This document shows positions 46,337 to 54,580 of a stretch of 64,000 nt of DNA, piece by piece (the stretch's first letter is position 1; every line of letters starts with the position of its first letter). The stretch is from Zobellella taiwanensis. GTDB lineage: Bacteria > Pseudomonadota > Gammaproteobacteria > Enterobacterales > Aeromonadaceae. Location of the stretch: positions 1 through 64,000 of the forward strand of contig NZ_PXYH01000014.1 of the NCBI RefSeq assembly GCF_003012795.1, given 5' to 3'. The translations under genes were made by a program, and so were the position numbers. Under the pieces are notes generated by a model. It ran no database searches. It saw only the letters and a program-made list of their open reading frames with translations, and was not told where the DNA came from.

Positions 46337-47116
46337 ATGATGAGTTTATATGTAGAACGGCGCGGGCGAGGCCCGGATCTGGTGCTGTTGCACGGCTGGG
46401 GCATGAACGGGGCGGTGTGGCAGGGACTGGCGGAACTGCTGGAGGGCGAGTTTTGCCTGTATCTGGTGGATTTGCCCGGTTTCGGCCACAGCCCGGCCCT
46501 GCCGGGGGCTTCCCTGGCCGCCTGGGCCGACAACGTGCTGGCGGTGGCGCCGCAGCGCGCCGCCTGGCTGGGCTGGTCTCTGGGTGGACTGGTTGCCACC
46601 CAGGCGGCGTTGCAGGCACCCGGGCGGGTGGACAGCCTGATCACCCTGGCCAGCTCGCCGCGTTTTCTGGCCGGCGAGGACTGGCCCGGGATCAAGCCCC
46701 AGGTGTTGGCGGAATTTGAGCGGCAACTGGCGCAGGATCATCGGCAGGTGGTGAATCGCTTCCTGGCGCTGCAGGCGATGGGCAGCGAGCATGCCCGGGA
46801 GGATATCCGCCGTTTGCGCGACAGCCTGGCCAGCCGGCCGGCGCCGGATCCCGCCGCGCTGGCCGACGGCCTCGCCCTGCTGGCGGAAGTGGATCTGCGT
46901 GCCCGGCTGGCTGAGCTGAGCACGCCCTGGCTGCGTCTTTACGGCCGGCTCGATGGCCTGGTGCCGAGGCGAAGTGCCCGCCTGGCCGACGCATTGGCGC
47001 CCCACAGCCACAGTCATATAGAGGAAAAAGCTTCTCATGCCCCCTTTATTTCCCATCCCCAGGCCACGGCCGGTCATATCCGCCGCTTTCTGCACCGGCA
47101 GGGGCGACGGGAATAA
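46337..47116 (+). CDS. bioH: Pimeloyl-ACP methyl ester esterase BioH
   Basis: 259 residues, alpha/beta hydrolase. Nucleophile in GWSLGG (S near 82), acid in YGRLDGLVP near 207 and histidine in ASHAPFISHP near 236. Removes the methyl group from pimeloyl-ACP methyl ester, the last step before biotin ring assembly. Start 46337 or 46340. BioC is not in the window. Confidence 0.9.
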   Translation: MMSLYVERRGRGPDLVLLHGWGMNGAVWQGLAELLEGEFCLYLVDLPGFGHSPALPGASLAAWADNVLAVAPQRAAWLGWSLGGLVATQAALQAPGRVDSLITLASSPRFLAGEDWPGIKPQVLAEFERQLAQDHRQVVNRFLALQAMGSEHAREDIRRLRDSLASRPAPDPAALADGLALLAEVDLRARLAELSTPWLRLYGRLDGLVPRRSARLADALAPHSHSHIEEKASHAPFISHPQATAGHIRRFLHRQGRRE

Positions 47117-47177
47117 CGGGAGGAAAAACCATCGCCAGCGGTCATAATAAGCATGAGCCGGGCCCAAGGAGGAGAAG

Positions 47178-47495
47178 ATGGCGATACCTGTAATACTGCC
47201 GAATGTCGCGCCTAACCTGGCGCAGCCCACCACGGAAGCGGCCCAGGCCGACAACATCCGCCGTCCTGTGATCCCGGTGATCAAGGCGGTGCAGCCCTAT
47301 GTGGCAATCCGCCAGCGGGACAAGGACCGGGATCGCAGCCGACGCGAGGCGGCCTTCGAAGCCTGGCTCGGGGTGCACAACGGCGTCTGCTGGGTGGGGG
47401 CCAATCCCGCCATGAGCCGGCGGATGAACGTCATTGCCCGGCGCTATCATGCCCAGGCGGGCCAGGCCGGCGGTGAACTGGACGTGGAAGCCTGA
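47178..47495 (+). CDS. Uncharacterised 105-residue protein
   Basis: A strong ribosome site (AAGGAGGAG) stands before the ATG, and codon use is like its neighbours, so I treat it as real. The N-terminus is rich in Pro and hydrophobic residues (MAIPVILPNVAPNLAQPTTE), followed by a charged helix (RQRDKDRDRSRREAAFEAW) and WVGANPAMSRRMNVIARRYH. No signal peptide, no membrane span. I do not recognise a family. Confidence 0.6.
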   Translation: MAIPVILPNVAPNLAQPTTEAAQADNIRRPVIPVIKAVQPYVAIRQRDKDRDRSRREAAFEAWLGVHNGVCWVGANPAMSRRMNVIARRYHAQAGQAGGELDVEA

Positions 47496-47589
47496 ATTCC
47501 GGGGTCCGTATTCGCCGGGCGGTCATGGATCTGCCGCCGCTGTGTGTGTAAAATTCGCGCTCTTTATGATGAGCAATTGAGACTATCCC

Positions 47590-48306
47590 ATGGGCAGAGC
47601 CTATCAAAACCGCAAGGAATCCATCGCCAAAACGGCGAACGCCAAGAGCAAGGTCTACAGCAAATATGGCCGCGAGATCTACGTTACCGCCAAGTCAGGT
47701 GGAGCAGACCCTGACGGCAACCTGTCCCTGCGCGGCCTGATCGAGCGTGCCAAAAAGGACCAGGTGCCGGCTCATGTTATTGAAAAAGCGCTGGAAAAGG
47801 CCAAGGGCGGCGCCGGCGAGGATTTTTCTCCCGCCCGCTACGAAGGCTTTGGCCCGGGCAACTGCATGGTGATTGTGGACTGCCTGACCGATAACCCCAA
47901 TCGGACCATTGGTGATGTGCGCCAGTGTTTCAACCGGGTCAAGGCCAAGCTGGGCACTTCCGGTACGGTCAGCCACATGTTCGATCACTGCGCCATTCTG
48001 GCCTTTGCGGGCGATGACGAGGATGCGGTGCTGGAAGCCCTGATGGCGGCCGACGTGGACGTGACCGATATCGAGAACGAAGACGGCCGCATCACCGTGT
48101 TCGCCCCTCATACCGAGTATTTCAAGGCCAAGCAGGCGCTGGCCGAGGCCTTCGAGGGCATTGATTTCGAGGTGGACGCCATCCAGTTCGTGCCCCAAAC
48201 CACGACTCCGATCAGCGGCGACGATGTGGCTCAGCTGGAGAAATTCCTCGATATGCTCAACGACGTGGATGACGTGCAGAACGTCTACCACAACGCCGAA
48301 TACTGA
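47590..48306 (+). CDS. YebC/PmpR-family protein (YeeN-like)
   Basis: 238 residues. Three-domain YebC fold: basic N-terminus ([15 protein letters not shown]), [25 protein letters not shown] near 46-70, [20 protein letters not shown] near 83-102 and a C-terminal [15 protein letters not shown]. It resembles E. coli YeeN more than YebC. The family was named as transcription regulators; some members act on ribosomes to ease polyproline stalling. Which applies here is unknown. Confidence 0.88.
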   Translation: MGRAYQNRKESIAKTANAKSKVYSKYGREIYVTAKSGGADPDGNLSLRGLIERAKKDQVPAHVIEKALEKAKGGAGEDFSPARYEGFGPGNCMVIVDCLTDNPNRTIGDVRQCFNRVKAKLGTSGTVSHMFDHCAILAFAGDDEDAVLEALMAADVDVTDIENEDGRITVFAPHTEYFKAKQALAEAFEGIDFEVDAIQFVPQTTTPISGDDVAQLEKFLDMLNDVDDVQNVYHNAEY

Positions 48307-48341
48307 TCCCCGGCCAACGGGGCCCGATGGCCCCTATGTCG

Positions 48342-48370
48342 ACAGACCCTCCCGGTGGAGGGTTTTTTTA
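48342..48370 (+). terminator. Intrinsic terminator after the yebC-like gene
   Basis: ACCCTCC/GGAGGGT stem, loop CGGT, then TTTTTTT. Confidence 0.85.
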
Positions 48371-48685
48371 TGCCTGAAGATCATTCCTGATCATTTCGAT
48401 AACAATTTTCTTATTGTTGGTGCACCATAAAGTGGCGTTTTGATGTTCTTTTTGCATGCCGCCTGTGCAGTGAAGAGTGGCTGTTCAGTATGCATTAAAA
48501 TAAAAATCCTTTAAATTCAATTTATTAGCTCTTTTATCTAGGGCTGATGTACCGGCGGTTATGCGCGACACCTTGTTTTTTACGATCTTTGTTAATTTGG
48601 ATAACATATTTGAAAAATTAAAAATACAGATCTAGTATTTAATCGTTAACGATTTTTAGCTTTTAATGTGAACAAGGAAGGCGCC
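48371..48685 (+). promoter_or_regulatory. AT-rich control region of the allantoin-type island
   Basis: About 315 bp, strikingly AT-rich against the flanking genes, with no reading frame. Two adjacent perfect palindromes lie near the gene: AAATAC-N7-GTATTT (48622-48640) and AATCGTTAACGATT (48641-48654), ending 31 bases before the racemase start. These are good candidates for binding by the GntR or LysR regulator of the island. Confidence 0.55.
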
Positions 48686-49420
48686 ATGAGGATCAAGATC
48701 ATCAATCCCAATACCACCCAGTCGTTTACCGATGCCCTGCAGCGGCTGGCCGATTCGGTAGCCAGGCCGGATACCGAAATTCTGGCGGTTAGCCCCGCCA
48801 GCGGACCTGATTCCATCGAGAGCTTCTATGACGAAGCCCTGGCGGTGCCGGGGCTTCTGGCAGAAATCGCCCGGGGCGACAGCGAGCAGCAAATCGACGC
48901 CTATGTGCTGGCCTGTTTCGGCGATCCCGGCCTTTATGCCGCCCGGGAGCTGACCGACAAGCCGGTGCTGGGCATTGCCGAAGCGGCTTTTCACCTGGCG
49001 ACCATGATCGGTGCCTGCTTCAGCGTGGTGACCACGGCGCCCCGGGTCCGTTTTATGACCGAGCACCTGGTCGGCCGTTATGGCTTTGGCGAACAGTGTA
49101 AAAAGGTGCGTACCACCTCCATGGCGGTGCTGGATCTGGCTCATTCGCCTGAGGCGGCCATTGCCAAGGTGATCGCCGAGTGCCTGCGGGCACGGGAGGA
49201 GGACAAGGCCGAGGCCATAGTGCTGGGTTGTGCCGGCATGTCCCAGTACCGAGAGCGCATCGAGCGGGAAATCGGTATGCCAGTGATCGATGGCACCCTG
49301 GCCGCGGTCAAACTGTGCGAAGCCATGGTGGACATGAGGCTGGGGACCAGCAAGGTGCTGACCTTCGGCTGGCCCCGTTCCGGCGTGTTTGGCCCTGGCG
49401 GAGAGCGGCGTATCGCCTGA
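48686..49420 (+). CDS. Allantoin/hydantoin racemase (Asp/Glu/hydantoin racemase family)
   Basis: 244 residues. Cofactor-independent racemase with both catalytic cysteines: C77 in ACFGDPG and C182 in LGCAGMS. The N-terminal IKIINPNTT is typical of HyuE/HpxA. With a NCS1 permease and ureidoglycine aminohydrolase nearby, allantoin racemisation (as HpxA does) is the likeliest role, hydantoin the alternative. AAGGAAG precedes the ATG at 48686; the longer frame from 48668 is rejected. First gene of the island. Confidence 0.85.
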   Translation: MRIKIINPNTTQSFTDALQRLADSVARPDTEILAVSPASGPDSIESFYDEALAVPGLLAEIARGDSEQQIDAYVLACFGDPGLYAARELTDKPVLGIAEAAFHLATMIGACFSVVTTAPRVRFMTEHLVGRYGFGEQCKKVRTTSMAVLDLAHSPEAAIAKVIAECLRAREEDKAEAIVLGCAGMSQYRERIEREIGMPVIDGTLAAVKLCEAMVDMRLGTSKVLTFGWPRSGVFGPGGERRIA

Positions 49421-49511
49421 GCCCGGTACGGGCAGGGCATGCCGGCCCGGAGGGGGCCGGTGGAGGAGGGGGATAGCCTATCCCCAGTGATGGAATACCG
49501 AGGAAAAATCA

Positions 49512-50900
49512 ATGGCAATTCAACCAATGAACACCGACAACGCCGTACTGATGGGCCATGCCGGCAATCCACCGGCCGCCGGTGCCCAGCCCGACAAGAA
49601 GGCGGGCGATGAATCCCTGGCCCCCCAGAAACACCGCATCATGGGCCGGATTTCCTACCTGCTGGCCTGGTTTGGCGGTTGCGTATCGATTGGCACCTTT
49701 ACCATGGGCTCCAGCATAGTGGGCACCCTCAACCTGCTGCAGGCAACCCTGGCCATTGCCATCGGCTGCTTCGTGATCGGCATCGCCCTGGCCCTGAACG
49801 GCGCTGCCGGCTACAAGTACGGCATTCCCTTCATGGTGCAGGCGCGCGCCGCCTTCGGTTTTTCCGGCACCCGTTTTCCGGGGTTGGTGCGGGCGGTACC
49901 GGCCATTGTCTGGTACGGTTTTCAGAGCTGGATCGGGGCAGGCGCATTGAACGCGGTGTCGGCCACCCTGTTCGGATTCGACAGCCCGGTACTGTTCTTT
50001 ATCCTGTTTCAGTTCCTGCAGATAGGGTTGTCCATTTTCGGCTTCCAGGGCATCAAGTGGCTGGAAAATGTGGGCAGCGGCTTCATTCTGGTGGCGCTGG
50101 TGTATATGTTCTGGAGTGTGATCAACCGCTACGGCGACGAGATCGCCACCAGTCTGGTGAATGTGGAAGGGACCTGGGGCCTGCCGTTCTGGGGCGCCAC
50201 CATGCTGTTCCTCGGCATCTACAGCACCATGATGCTCAATGTCAGCGACTATTCCCGCGAACTGAAAAAAGGCACCGGGCCCGGCCTGCTTACCATCCTC
50301 TATGCCATGTCCATCCTGCCCTGCACCCTGTTCATGGGACTGATCGGCCTGATGGTGTCCGGTGCCACCGGGGTATCCGACCCCATCCTGGTCTTTGCCA
50401 ACGCCGTCGACAATACCCCGCTGCTGGTGATCACCCTGCTGTTCATCGCCTTTGCCCAGGTCACCACCAATGTGCTCAACAATGTGGTGCCGCCCACCTA
50501 TATCCTGATGGACGTGTTCAAGCTGAAGTTCCGCACCTCCACCATACTGGTGGGGCTGCTGGCCTTCTGCACCTTCCCCTGGGAGCTGGTGAAGGATGAA
50601 TCCTCCGCCGGCCTGCAGCTGTTTGTGCAAATTTACTCCGCCTTCCTCGGCCCCATCTTCGCGGTGATGGTGGTGGACTATTTCATCCTCCGCCGGCGAA
50701 CCCTGGATCTGGACAAGCTCTATGACGAAAACGGGCCCTACCGTGGCGTCAACTACGGCGCCGTGCTTGCCGCCCTGGCCGGTGCCGCCGTGGCCCTGAC
50801 CTTCTCTTCCGTGTCCTGGTACGCCAGCCTGCTGCCCGCCGGCATCATCTACTACCTGCTGATGTGCCACTGGCAACTCTGCCGCCGTTTCCATCCTTGA
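49512..50900 (+). CDS. NCS1-family permease (allantoin/hydantoin/cytosine type)
   Basis: 462 residues with 12 hydrophobic helices after a hydrophilic 40-residue N-terminus. Helix-1 GGCVSIGTFTMGSSIVG, QARAAFGFSGTR and the helix-6 NVSDYSR motif fit nucleobase:cation symporters. Position after the racemase suggests it takes up allantoin or a hydantoin. GAGGAAAAA precedes the ATG. A GC-rich hairpin follows the stop. Confidence 0.88.
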   Translation: MAIQPMNTDNAVLMGHAGNPPAAGAQPDKKAGDESLAPQKHRIMGRISYLLAWFGGCVSIGTFTMGSSIVGTLNLLQATLAIAIGCFVIGIALALNGAAGYKYGIPFMVQARAAFGFSGTRFPGLVRAVPAIVWYGFQSWIGAGALNAVSATLFGFDSPVLFFILFQFLQIGLSIFGFQGIKWLENVGSGFILVALVYMFWSVINRYGDEIATSLVNVEGTWGLPFWGATMLFLGIYSTMMLNVSDYSRELKKGTGPGLLTILYAMSILPCTLFMGLIGLMVSGATGVSDPILVFANAVDNTPLLVITLLFIAFAQVTTNVLNNVVPPTYILMDVFKLKFRTSTILVGLLAFCTFPWELVKDESSAGLQLFVQIYSAFLGPIFAVMVVDYFILRRRTLDLDKLYDENGPYRGVNYGAVLAALAGAAVALTFSSVSWYASLLPAGIIYYLLMCHWQLCRRFHP

Positions 50901-50902
50901 CC

Positions 50903-50935
50903 CGACCGGCCCCGCCTCTTGGCGGGGCCGGTGTT
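50903..50935 (+). terminator. GC-rich hairpin after the permease
   Basis: Perfect 11-bp stem CCGGCCCCGCC/GGCGGGGCCGG, loop TCTT, then only GTGTTCGTTC. The weak U-tract suggests partial termination or a stability element between permease and the next gene. Confidence 0.55.
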
Positions 50936-51011
50936 CGTTCTCCGCCCTACCGGCTACACTGGCGTTTTTATTTATCCGCCCGGCCGCCGGCCGGCCCACA
51001 GGAGACCGCCC

Positions 51012-51686
51012 ATGCTTGCCCGGCCCGCCACCATAGCGCTGATCAACCCCAATTCGGACCATCGCCAGACCCGTGCCATGGCTGCCCTGGCACGGCGTGA
51101 GCTGGCCGGCCGGGGCCGGGTGCTGGGTCTGACCAATACTACGGCGCCGCCCCTGCTGACGACCACCGAAGATCTGCGCCTGGCCGAGGCCGGGGTGCTG
51201 GCCCTGGGCCTGGCCGCCGCCGCCCGGCCCGGGGTAACGGCGCTGGTGGTGGCCGCCTTTGGCGACCCCGGCCTGGCGGCCCTGCGCGCCCGGACCCGGC
51301 GTGCGGTATTCGGTATTGGAGAAGAAGCCTTTCACCAGGCTGCCTGCGGTGGGCGCCCTTTTAGTATCGTTACCATTACGCCGGCCGCGGATCTGCTGGC
51401 CGGCTTCGGCGACAAGGCCTCCGCCCTGGGTTATGGCCGGCTCTATCAGGGTGTGCGGGTGACACCGGGGGAGCCGCAGGCGCTGCTGGACTGCCCGCAC
51501 CGGTTGGATCAGGCCCTGTACTCGGCCATAGCGGCGGCGGTGGTCGAGGATGGCGCCGGTGCGGTGATTATGGGAGGCGGTCCCTTGTCTGCGGCGGGCC
51601 AGCGTCTGCAGTCGTCATTTGAGGTGCCCTTGGTGGTGCCGGTGCAGGCGGCCATGGCAGCCGCCTTGCGGGCCAGCAGGGTCTGA
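51012..51686 (+). CDS. Asp/Glu/hydantoin racemase-family protein lacking both catalytic cysteines
   Basis: 224 residues. Same fold as the racemase at 48686: ALINPNS at the N-terminus and AAFGDPGL aligning with ACFGDPGL. The first catalytic cysteine is alanine (A82) and the second (LGCAG in the paralogue) is glycine (IMGGGP, G189). The two-cysteine proton-transfer mechanism is therefore impossible. It may bind ligand without catalysis, catalyse another reaction, or assist the paralogue. CAGGAG precedes the ATG at 51012. Same strand as the permease and the following GntR gene. Confidence 0.8.
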   Translation: MLARPATIALINPNSDHRQTRAMAALARRELAGRGRVLGLTNTTAPPLLTTTEDLRLAEAGVLALGLAAAARPGVTALVVAAFGDPGLAALRARTRRAVFGIGEEAFHQAACGGRPFSIVTITPAADLLAGFGDKASALGYGRLYQGVRVTPGEPQALLDCPHRLDQALYSAIAAAVVEDGAGAVIMGGGPLSAAGQRLQSSFEVPLVVPVQAAMAAALRASRV

Positions 51687-51712
51687 GGGTATTTTTTAAC
51701 AAGCTGTGGCTT

Positions 51713-51726
51713 TATTGTTGACAATA
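51713..51726. promoter_or_regulatory. Candidate GntR operator at its own promoter
   Basis: TATTGTTGACAATA is palindromic apart from its centre and fits operators of FCD-type GntR repressors (ATTGT-NN-ACAAT). It overlaps a consensus -35 TTGACA (51718-51723), so binding would block the promoter 57-70 bases before the gntR start. Confidence 0.5.
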
Positions 51727-51782
51727 TTCGGCTGTGCTAATCTGTGGGCAATTCGGGGAGGCCGGGACACAGGACAGACAGG

Positions 51783-52484
51783 ATGAGCAATAAAAACAAC
51801 GATCTCGACAGCGTCTATCAGCGTATCTGGGAAGCCATCGTGGCCCACAAGCTGCTGCCCGGTACCCGCCTGAAAGAGGAAGATCTGAGTGAAACCTTCG
51901 GCCTCAGTCGGGGCTTTGTGCGCAAGCTGTTGCTGCAGCTGTCCCACCACAAGCTGGTCAACCTGGTGCCCAACAGTGGAGCCTTCGTGGCCGAGCCCTC
52001 GCCCGAGGAGGCGCGGGAGATCTTCCAGGCCCGCCGGCTGATTGAGGCAGAACTGGTGCGGGAGCTGGCGAGTACATGCACGGCCCAGGACAAGCGGTTG
52101 CTGCAGGAGCATGTGGCGCGGGAGCACCAGGCCTTTGCCGAAGGGCAGCAGAGCCTGCGCATCCGGCTGTCCGGCGAATTCCACCTGCTGATTGGCAAGC
52201 TGGCCAACAAGCCGGTGCTGACCTCCTTTCTGCACGAGATTATTCCCCGCTCGTCGCTGATCATCGCCCTCTATCCGGGGCCGGGGCCGCTCAAGGGCAA
52301 GGCCCGTCATGCCGGTGTATCCTGCAGTGAACATGACGGCCTTATCGGCGCCATTGGTGCTCACCAGGTGGACAAGGCGGTACGGCTGATGATCGACCAC
52401 CTCAACGAGATCGAAGCCCAGCTGCAGCTGGAGCCTGCCGGCGAAGAGGACGTGGACCTCAAGGCCATTTTTGCGCAGCCCTGA
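51783..52484 (+). CDS. GntR-family (FCD subfamily) regulator
   Basis: 233 residues. N-terminal winged helix with LPGTRLKEEDLSETFGLSRG near 25-44, then an FCD ligand domain with metal-type residues (GEFHLLIG near 139, SEHDGLIGAI near 183, DHLN near 206). Such regulators respond to small carboxylates and ureides, fitting control of the adjacent racemase/permease genes. The open frame starts 39 bases earlier without support; ATG 51783 follows GACAGG. Its 3' end overlaps the convergent LysR gene by 26 bases. Confidence 0.85.
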   Translation: MSNKNNDLDSVYQRIWEAIVAHKLLPGTRLKEEDLSETFGLSRGFVRKLLLQLSHHKLVNLVPNSGAFVAEPSPEEAREIFQARRLIEAELVRELASTCTAQDKRLLQEHVAREHQAFAEGQQSLRIRLSGEFHLLIGKLANKPVLTSFLHEIIPRSSLIIALYPGPGPLKGKARHAGVSCSEHDGLIGAIGAHQVDKAVRLMIDHLNEIEAQLQLEPAGEEDVDLKAIFAQP

Positions 52485-53361
52485 CCGGCTCGAAGGTGTT
52501 ATTGCAGGCCGCGATCAACCGCTCCGCCAGGATCCGGCTGTGGGCCGAGAGCTTGTCCTGGGCGTGCAGGGTCAGCTCCAGCGCCGGCACCGGCGGCAGG
52601 CCGCGGGTTTCGTCCAGGATCCGGTGGCGTTCGGTGACCAGGCGCCGGGGCAGCAGCGAGATGCCGAGGCCGGCCTCCACCGCGCAGCTGATGCCCGACA
52701 GGCTGGTGCTCACATAGGCCAGCCGCCAGCGCAGGCCCAGGCTGTCGAAGGTGTGGGCCATTTCGCTGCGGTAAAGGCCGCCGATGGGAAAGGTGACCAG
52801 GGGAATGGGGTGCTTGTCGAGGCTGTTGCCTTGCAGGCTGTCGATCCAGCACAGGGGTTCGGGCCAGCTGGCCAGGCCAGGGGCGCTCCCCTGGCGCTGT
52901 TTGACCAGGGCCAGATCCAGGTCGCCTTGCTGAAAGCCCCGCCAGATATCGCTGCACAGGCCGCTCCTGACCTCCAGCCGGGTGCCCGGATACTCACCGG
53001 CGAAGGCCGACAGGGTGGGCATAAAGGCGTGAGTGGCAAAATCTTCCGGTACCCCCAGGCGGATCTTCTGCTGCTCGGCGCTCAGGCTGGTCTGGGCCAC
53101 CGCCTCGTTCATCAGGTGCAGGATACGGCGGGCATAGCTCAGCACCCGTTCTCCCTCCAGGGTGGCGGTGGCATAGCGCCCCTTGCGATGCAGCAGCTCG
53201 CAGCCAAGCTGGGATTCGAGTTTGCGTACCTGCTGGCTGACGGTGGACTGGGTGAGGTGGGTGCTGTCGGCGGCGCGGGTAAAGCTGCCGGTGTCGACCA
53301 CGGCGACAAAGCTGCGCAGCAGCACGGGGTCCAGGGTGGTACTCAGATTCATGCCTTCCAT
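52459..53361 (-). CDS. LysR-family regulator (adjacent to ureidoglycine aminohydrolase)
   Basis: 300 residues. LysR helix-turn-helix DTGSFTRAADSTHLTQSTVSQQ near 22-43, followed by a two-lobed effector domain (about 95-295). Divergent from the allE-like gene, so it most likely controls that gene. Start 53361 or 53352 (second Met); neither has a strong ribosome site. An AT-rich stretch with an imperfect inverted repeat (ATTTAATTTATAAAT, near 53393) lies between the two genes and could be its site. Confidence 0.85.
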   Translation of the reverse strand: MEGMNLSTTLDPVLLRSFVAVVDTGSFTRAADSTHLTQSTVSQQVRKLESQLGCELLHRKGRYATATLEGERVLSYARRILHLMNEAVAQTSLSAEQQKIRLGVPEDFATHAFMPTLSAFAGEYPGTRLEVRSGLCSDIWRGFQQGDLDLALVKQRQGSAPGLASWPEPLCWIDSLQGNSLDKHPIPLVTFPIGGLYRSEMAHTFDSLGLRWRLAYVSTSLSGISCAVEAGLGISLLPRRLVTERHRILDETRGLPPVPALELTLHAQDKLSAHSRILAERLIAACNNTFEPVRAAQKWP

Positions 53362-53524
53362 TCAGTGACAAAGCCACTAGTTACCATTCAATTATTTAAT
53401 TTATAAATCAAACGTCCCTGCTCTACAATCGGGGTGTTCAGGATTTAAACAGCAGCCCTCGTCAAGACCCCTGCTGAACCGTTGGCGCAGACCAACCACT
53501 TTGCATAATGAAAGGACAGATGTC

Positions 53525-54376
53525 ATGGCCCGTAATACCTACTATGCCCCCACCGGCGGCTTGCCGCCCCAGACCCAGCTGATCAACGATCGCGCCGTCT
53601 TCACCGAAGCCTATGCCATCATTCCCAAGGGCGTGATGAGCGACATCGTGACCAGCTTCCTGCCGTTCTGGGACAACACCCGGCTGTGGGTTATCGCCCG
53701 GCCGATGAGCGGCTTTGCCGAGACCTTCTCCCACTACATCATGGAAGTCTCCCCCCAGGGCGGCAGCGACAGGCCCGAGCTGGACAGCGGCGCCGAAGGC
53801 GTACTGTTCGTGGTGGAAGGGGAAATGACCCTGACCCTGGAAGGCAAAGTGCACCAGATGCAGACCGGCGGCTATGCCTTCCTGCCGCCCGGCACCAACT
53901 GGAGCCTGAAGAACAACAGCGATGCGCCGGTACGTTTCCACTGGATCCGCAAGGCCTATGAATTCGTGGACGGCATCGAGGTGCCGGAAGCCTTTGTCAC
54001 CAACGAGAACGACATAGCGCCGACCCCGATGCCGGACACCAACGACGCCTGGGCCACCACCCGCTTCGTGGACTCCGCCGACATGCGTCACGACATGCAG
54101 GTCAACATAGTGACCTTCCAGCCCGGCGGCGTCATCCCTTTCGACGAAACCCACGTCATGGAGCACGGCCTCTATGTGCTGGAAGGCAAGGCGGTGTACC
54201 ACCTGAACCAGGACTGGGTGGAAGTGGAAGCCGGCGACTACATGTGGCTGCGCGCCTTCTGCCCCCAGGCCTGCTACGCCAGCGGCCCGACCCGCTTCCG
54301 CTACCTGCTGTACAAGGACATCAACCGTCATATGGTGCTGAACGCCTCGCCTGCCTATCGCGGCAACCGCAAGTAA
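53525..54376 (+). CDS. allE: (S)-ureidoglycine aminohydrolase (AllE-type bicupin)
   Basis: 283 residues, two cupin domains (about 65-140 and 195-270). The C-terminal cupin carries the Mn2+ ligand pattern in ETHVMEHGLYVLEGKAVY, as in AllE/YlbA. Converts (S)-ureidoglycine to (S)-ureidoglycolate with release of ammonia, downstream of allantoate breakdown. AAAGGA precedes the ATG at 53525. allB and allC homologues are not in the window. Terminator follows. Confidence 0.87.
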   Translation: MARNTYYAPTGGLPPQTQLINDRAVFTEAYAIIPKGVMSDIVTSFLPFWDNTRLWVIARPMSGFAETFSHYIMEVSPQGGSDRPELDSGAEGVLFVVEGEMTLTLEGKVHQMQTGGYAFLPPGTNWSLKNNSDAPVRFHWIRKAYEFVDGIEVPEAFVTNENDIAPTPMPDTNDAWATTRFVDSADMRHDMQVNIVTFQPGGVIPFDETHVMEHGLYVLEGKAVYHLNQDWVEVEAGDYMWLRAFCPQACYASGPTRFRYLLYKDINRHMVLNASPAYRGNRK

Positions 54377-54393
54377 ACAGCATTATTGATGAT

Positions 54394-54420
54394 AAAAGGG
54401 CAGCCCACGGGCTGCCCTTT
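54394..54420. terminator. Intrinsic terminator after allE
   Basis: AAAGGGCAGCC/GGCTGCCCTTT hairpin with a short loop (CACG region), flanked by A- and T-rich ends. Confidence 0.8.
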
Positions 54421-54510
54421 GCTTTGATGGCCACGCCATCTGGATCTGCAGGTTGAGCTGGGCAAAGAGCCCACTTCGCCGACGCCAATATCAGGCTATA
54501 GCGGGGCTTG

Positions 54511-54537
54511 AGAGAGGCGGCCCTGTTGCCTCTTCTC
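54511..54537. repeat. Short hairpin motif shared with 44818-44842
   Basis: The segment GGCGGCCCTGTTGCCTCTTC here and GAGGTAGCCCTGCTGCCTCTTC at 44821 share GCCCTGYTGCCTCTTCTC, and both can form a GAGGC/GCCTC hairpin. Both lie in gene-free DNA. Confidence 0.45.
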
Positions 54538-54580
54538 AGGGGCGTAACAGACCAGCTTCATAAAGATCGTAAACAGGTTC

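Noticed and set aside
49509-51500. 663-codon minus-strand frame over the permease
   Set aside because: Gly/Gln/His-rich shadow of a high-GC gene; no motif and the permease on the plus strand is clear.
53388-53430. Possible LysR T-N11-A box between the LysR gene and allE
   Set aside because: AT-rich region gives several imperfect matches; I mention it in the gene entry but cannot fix one site.
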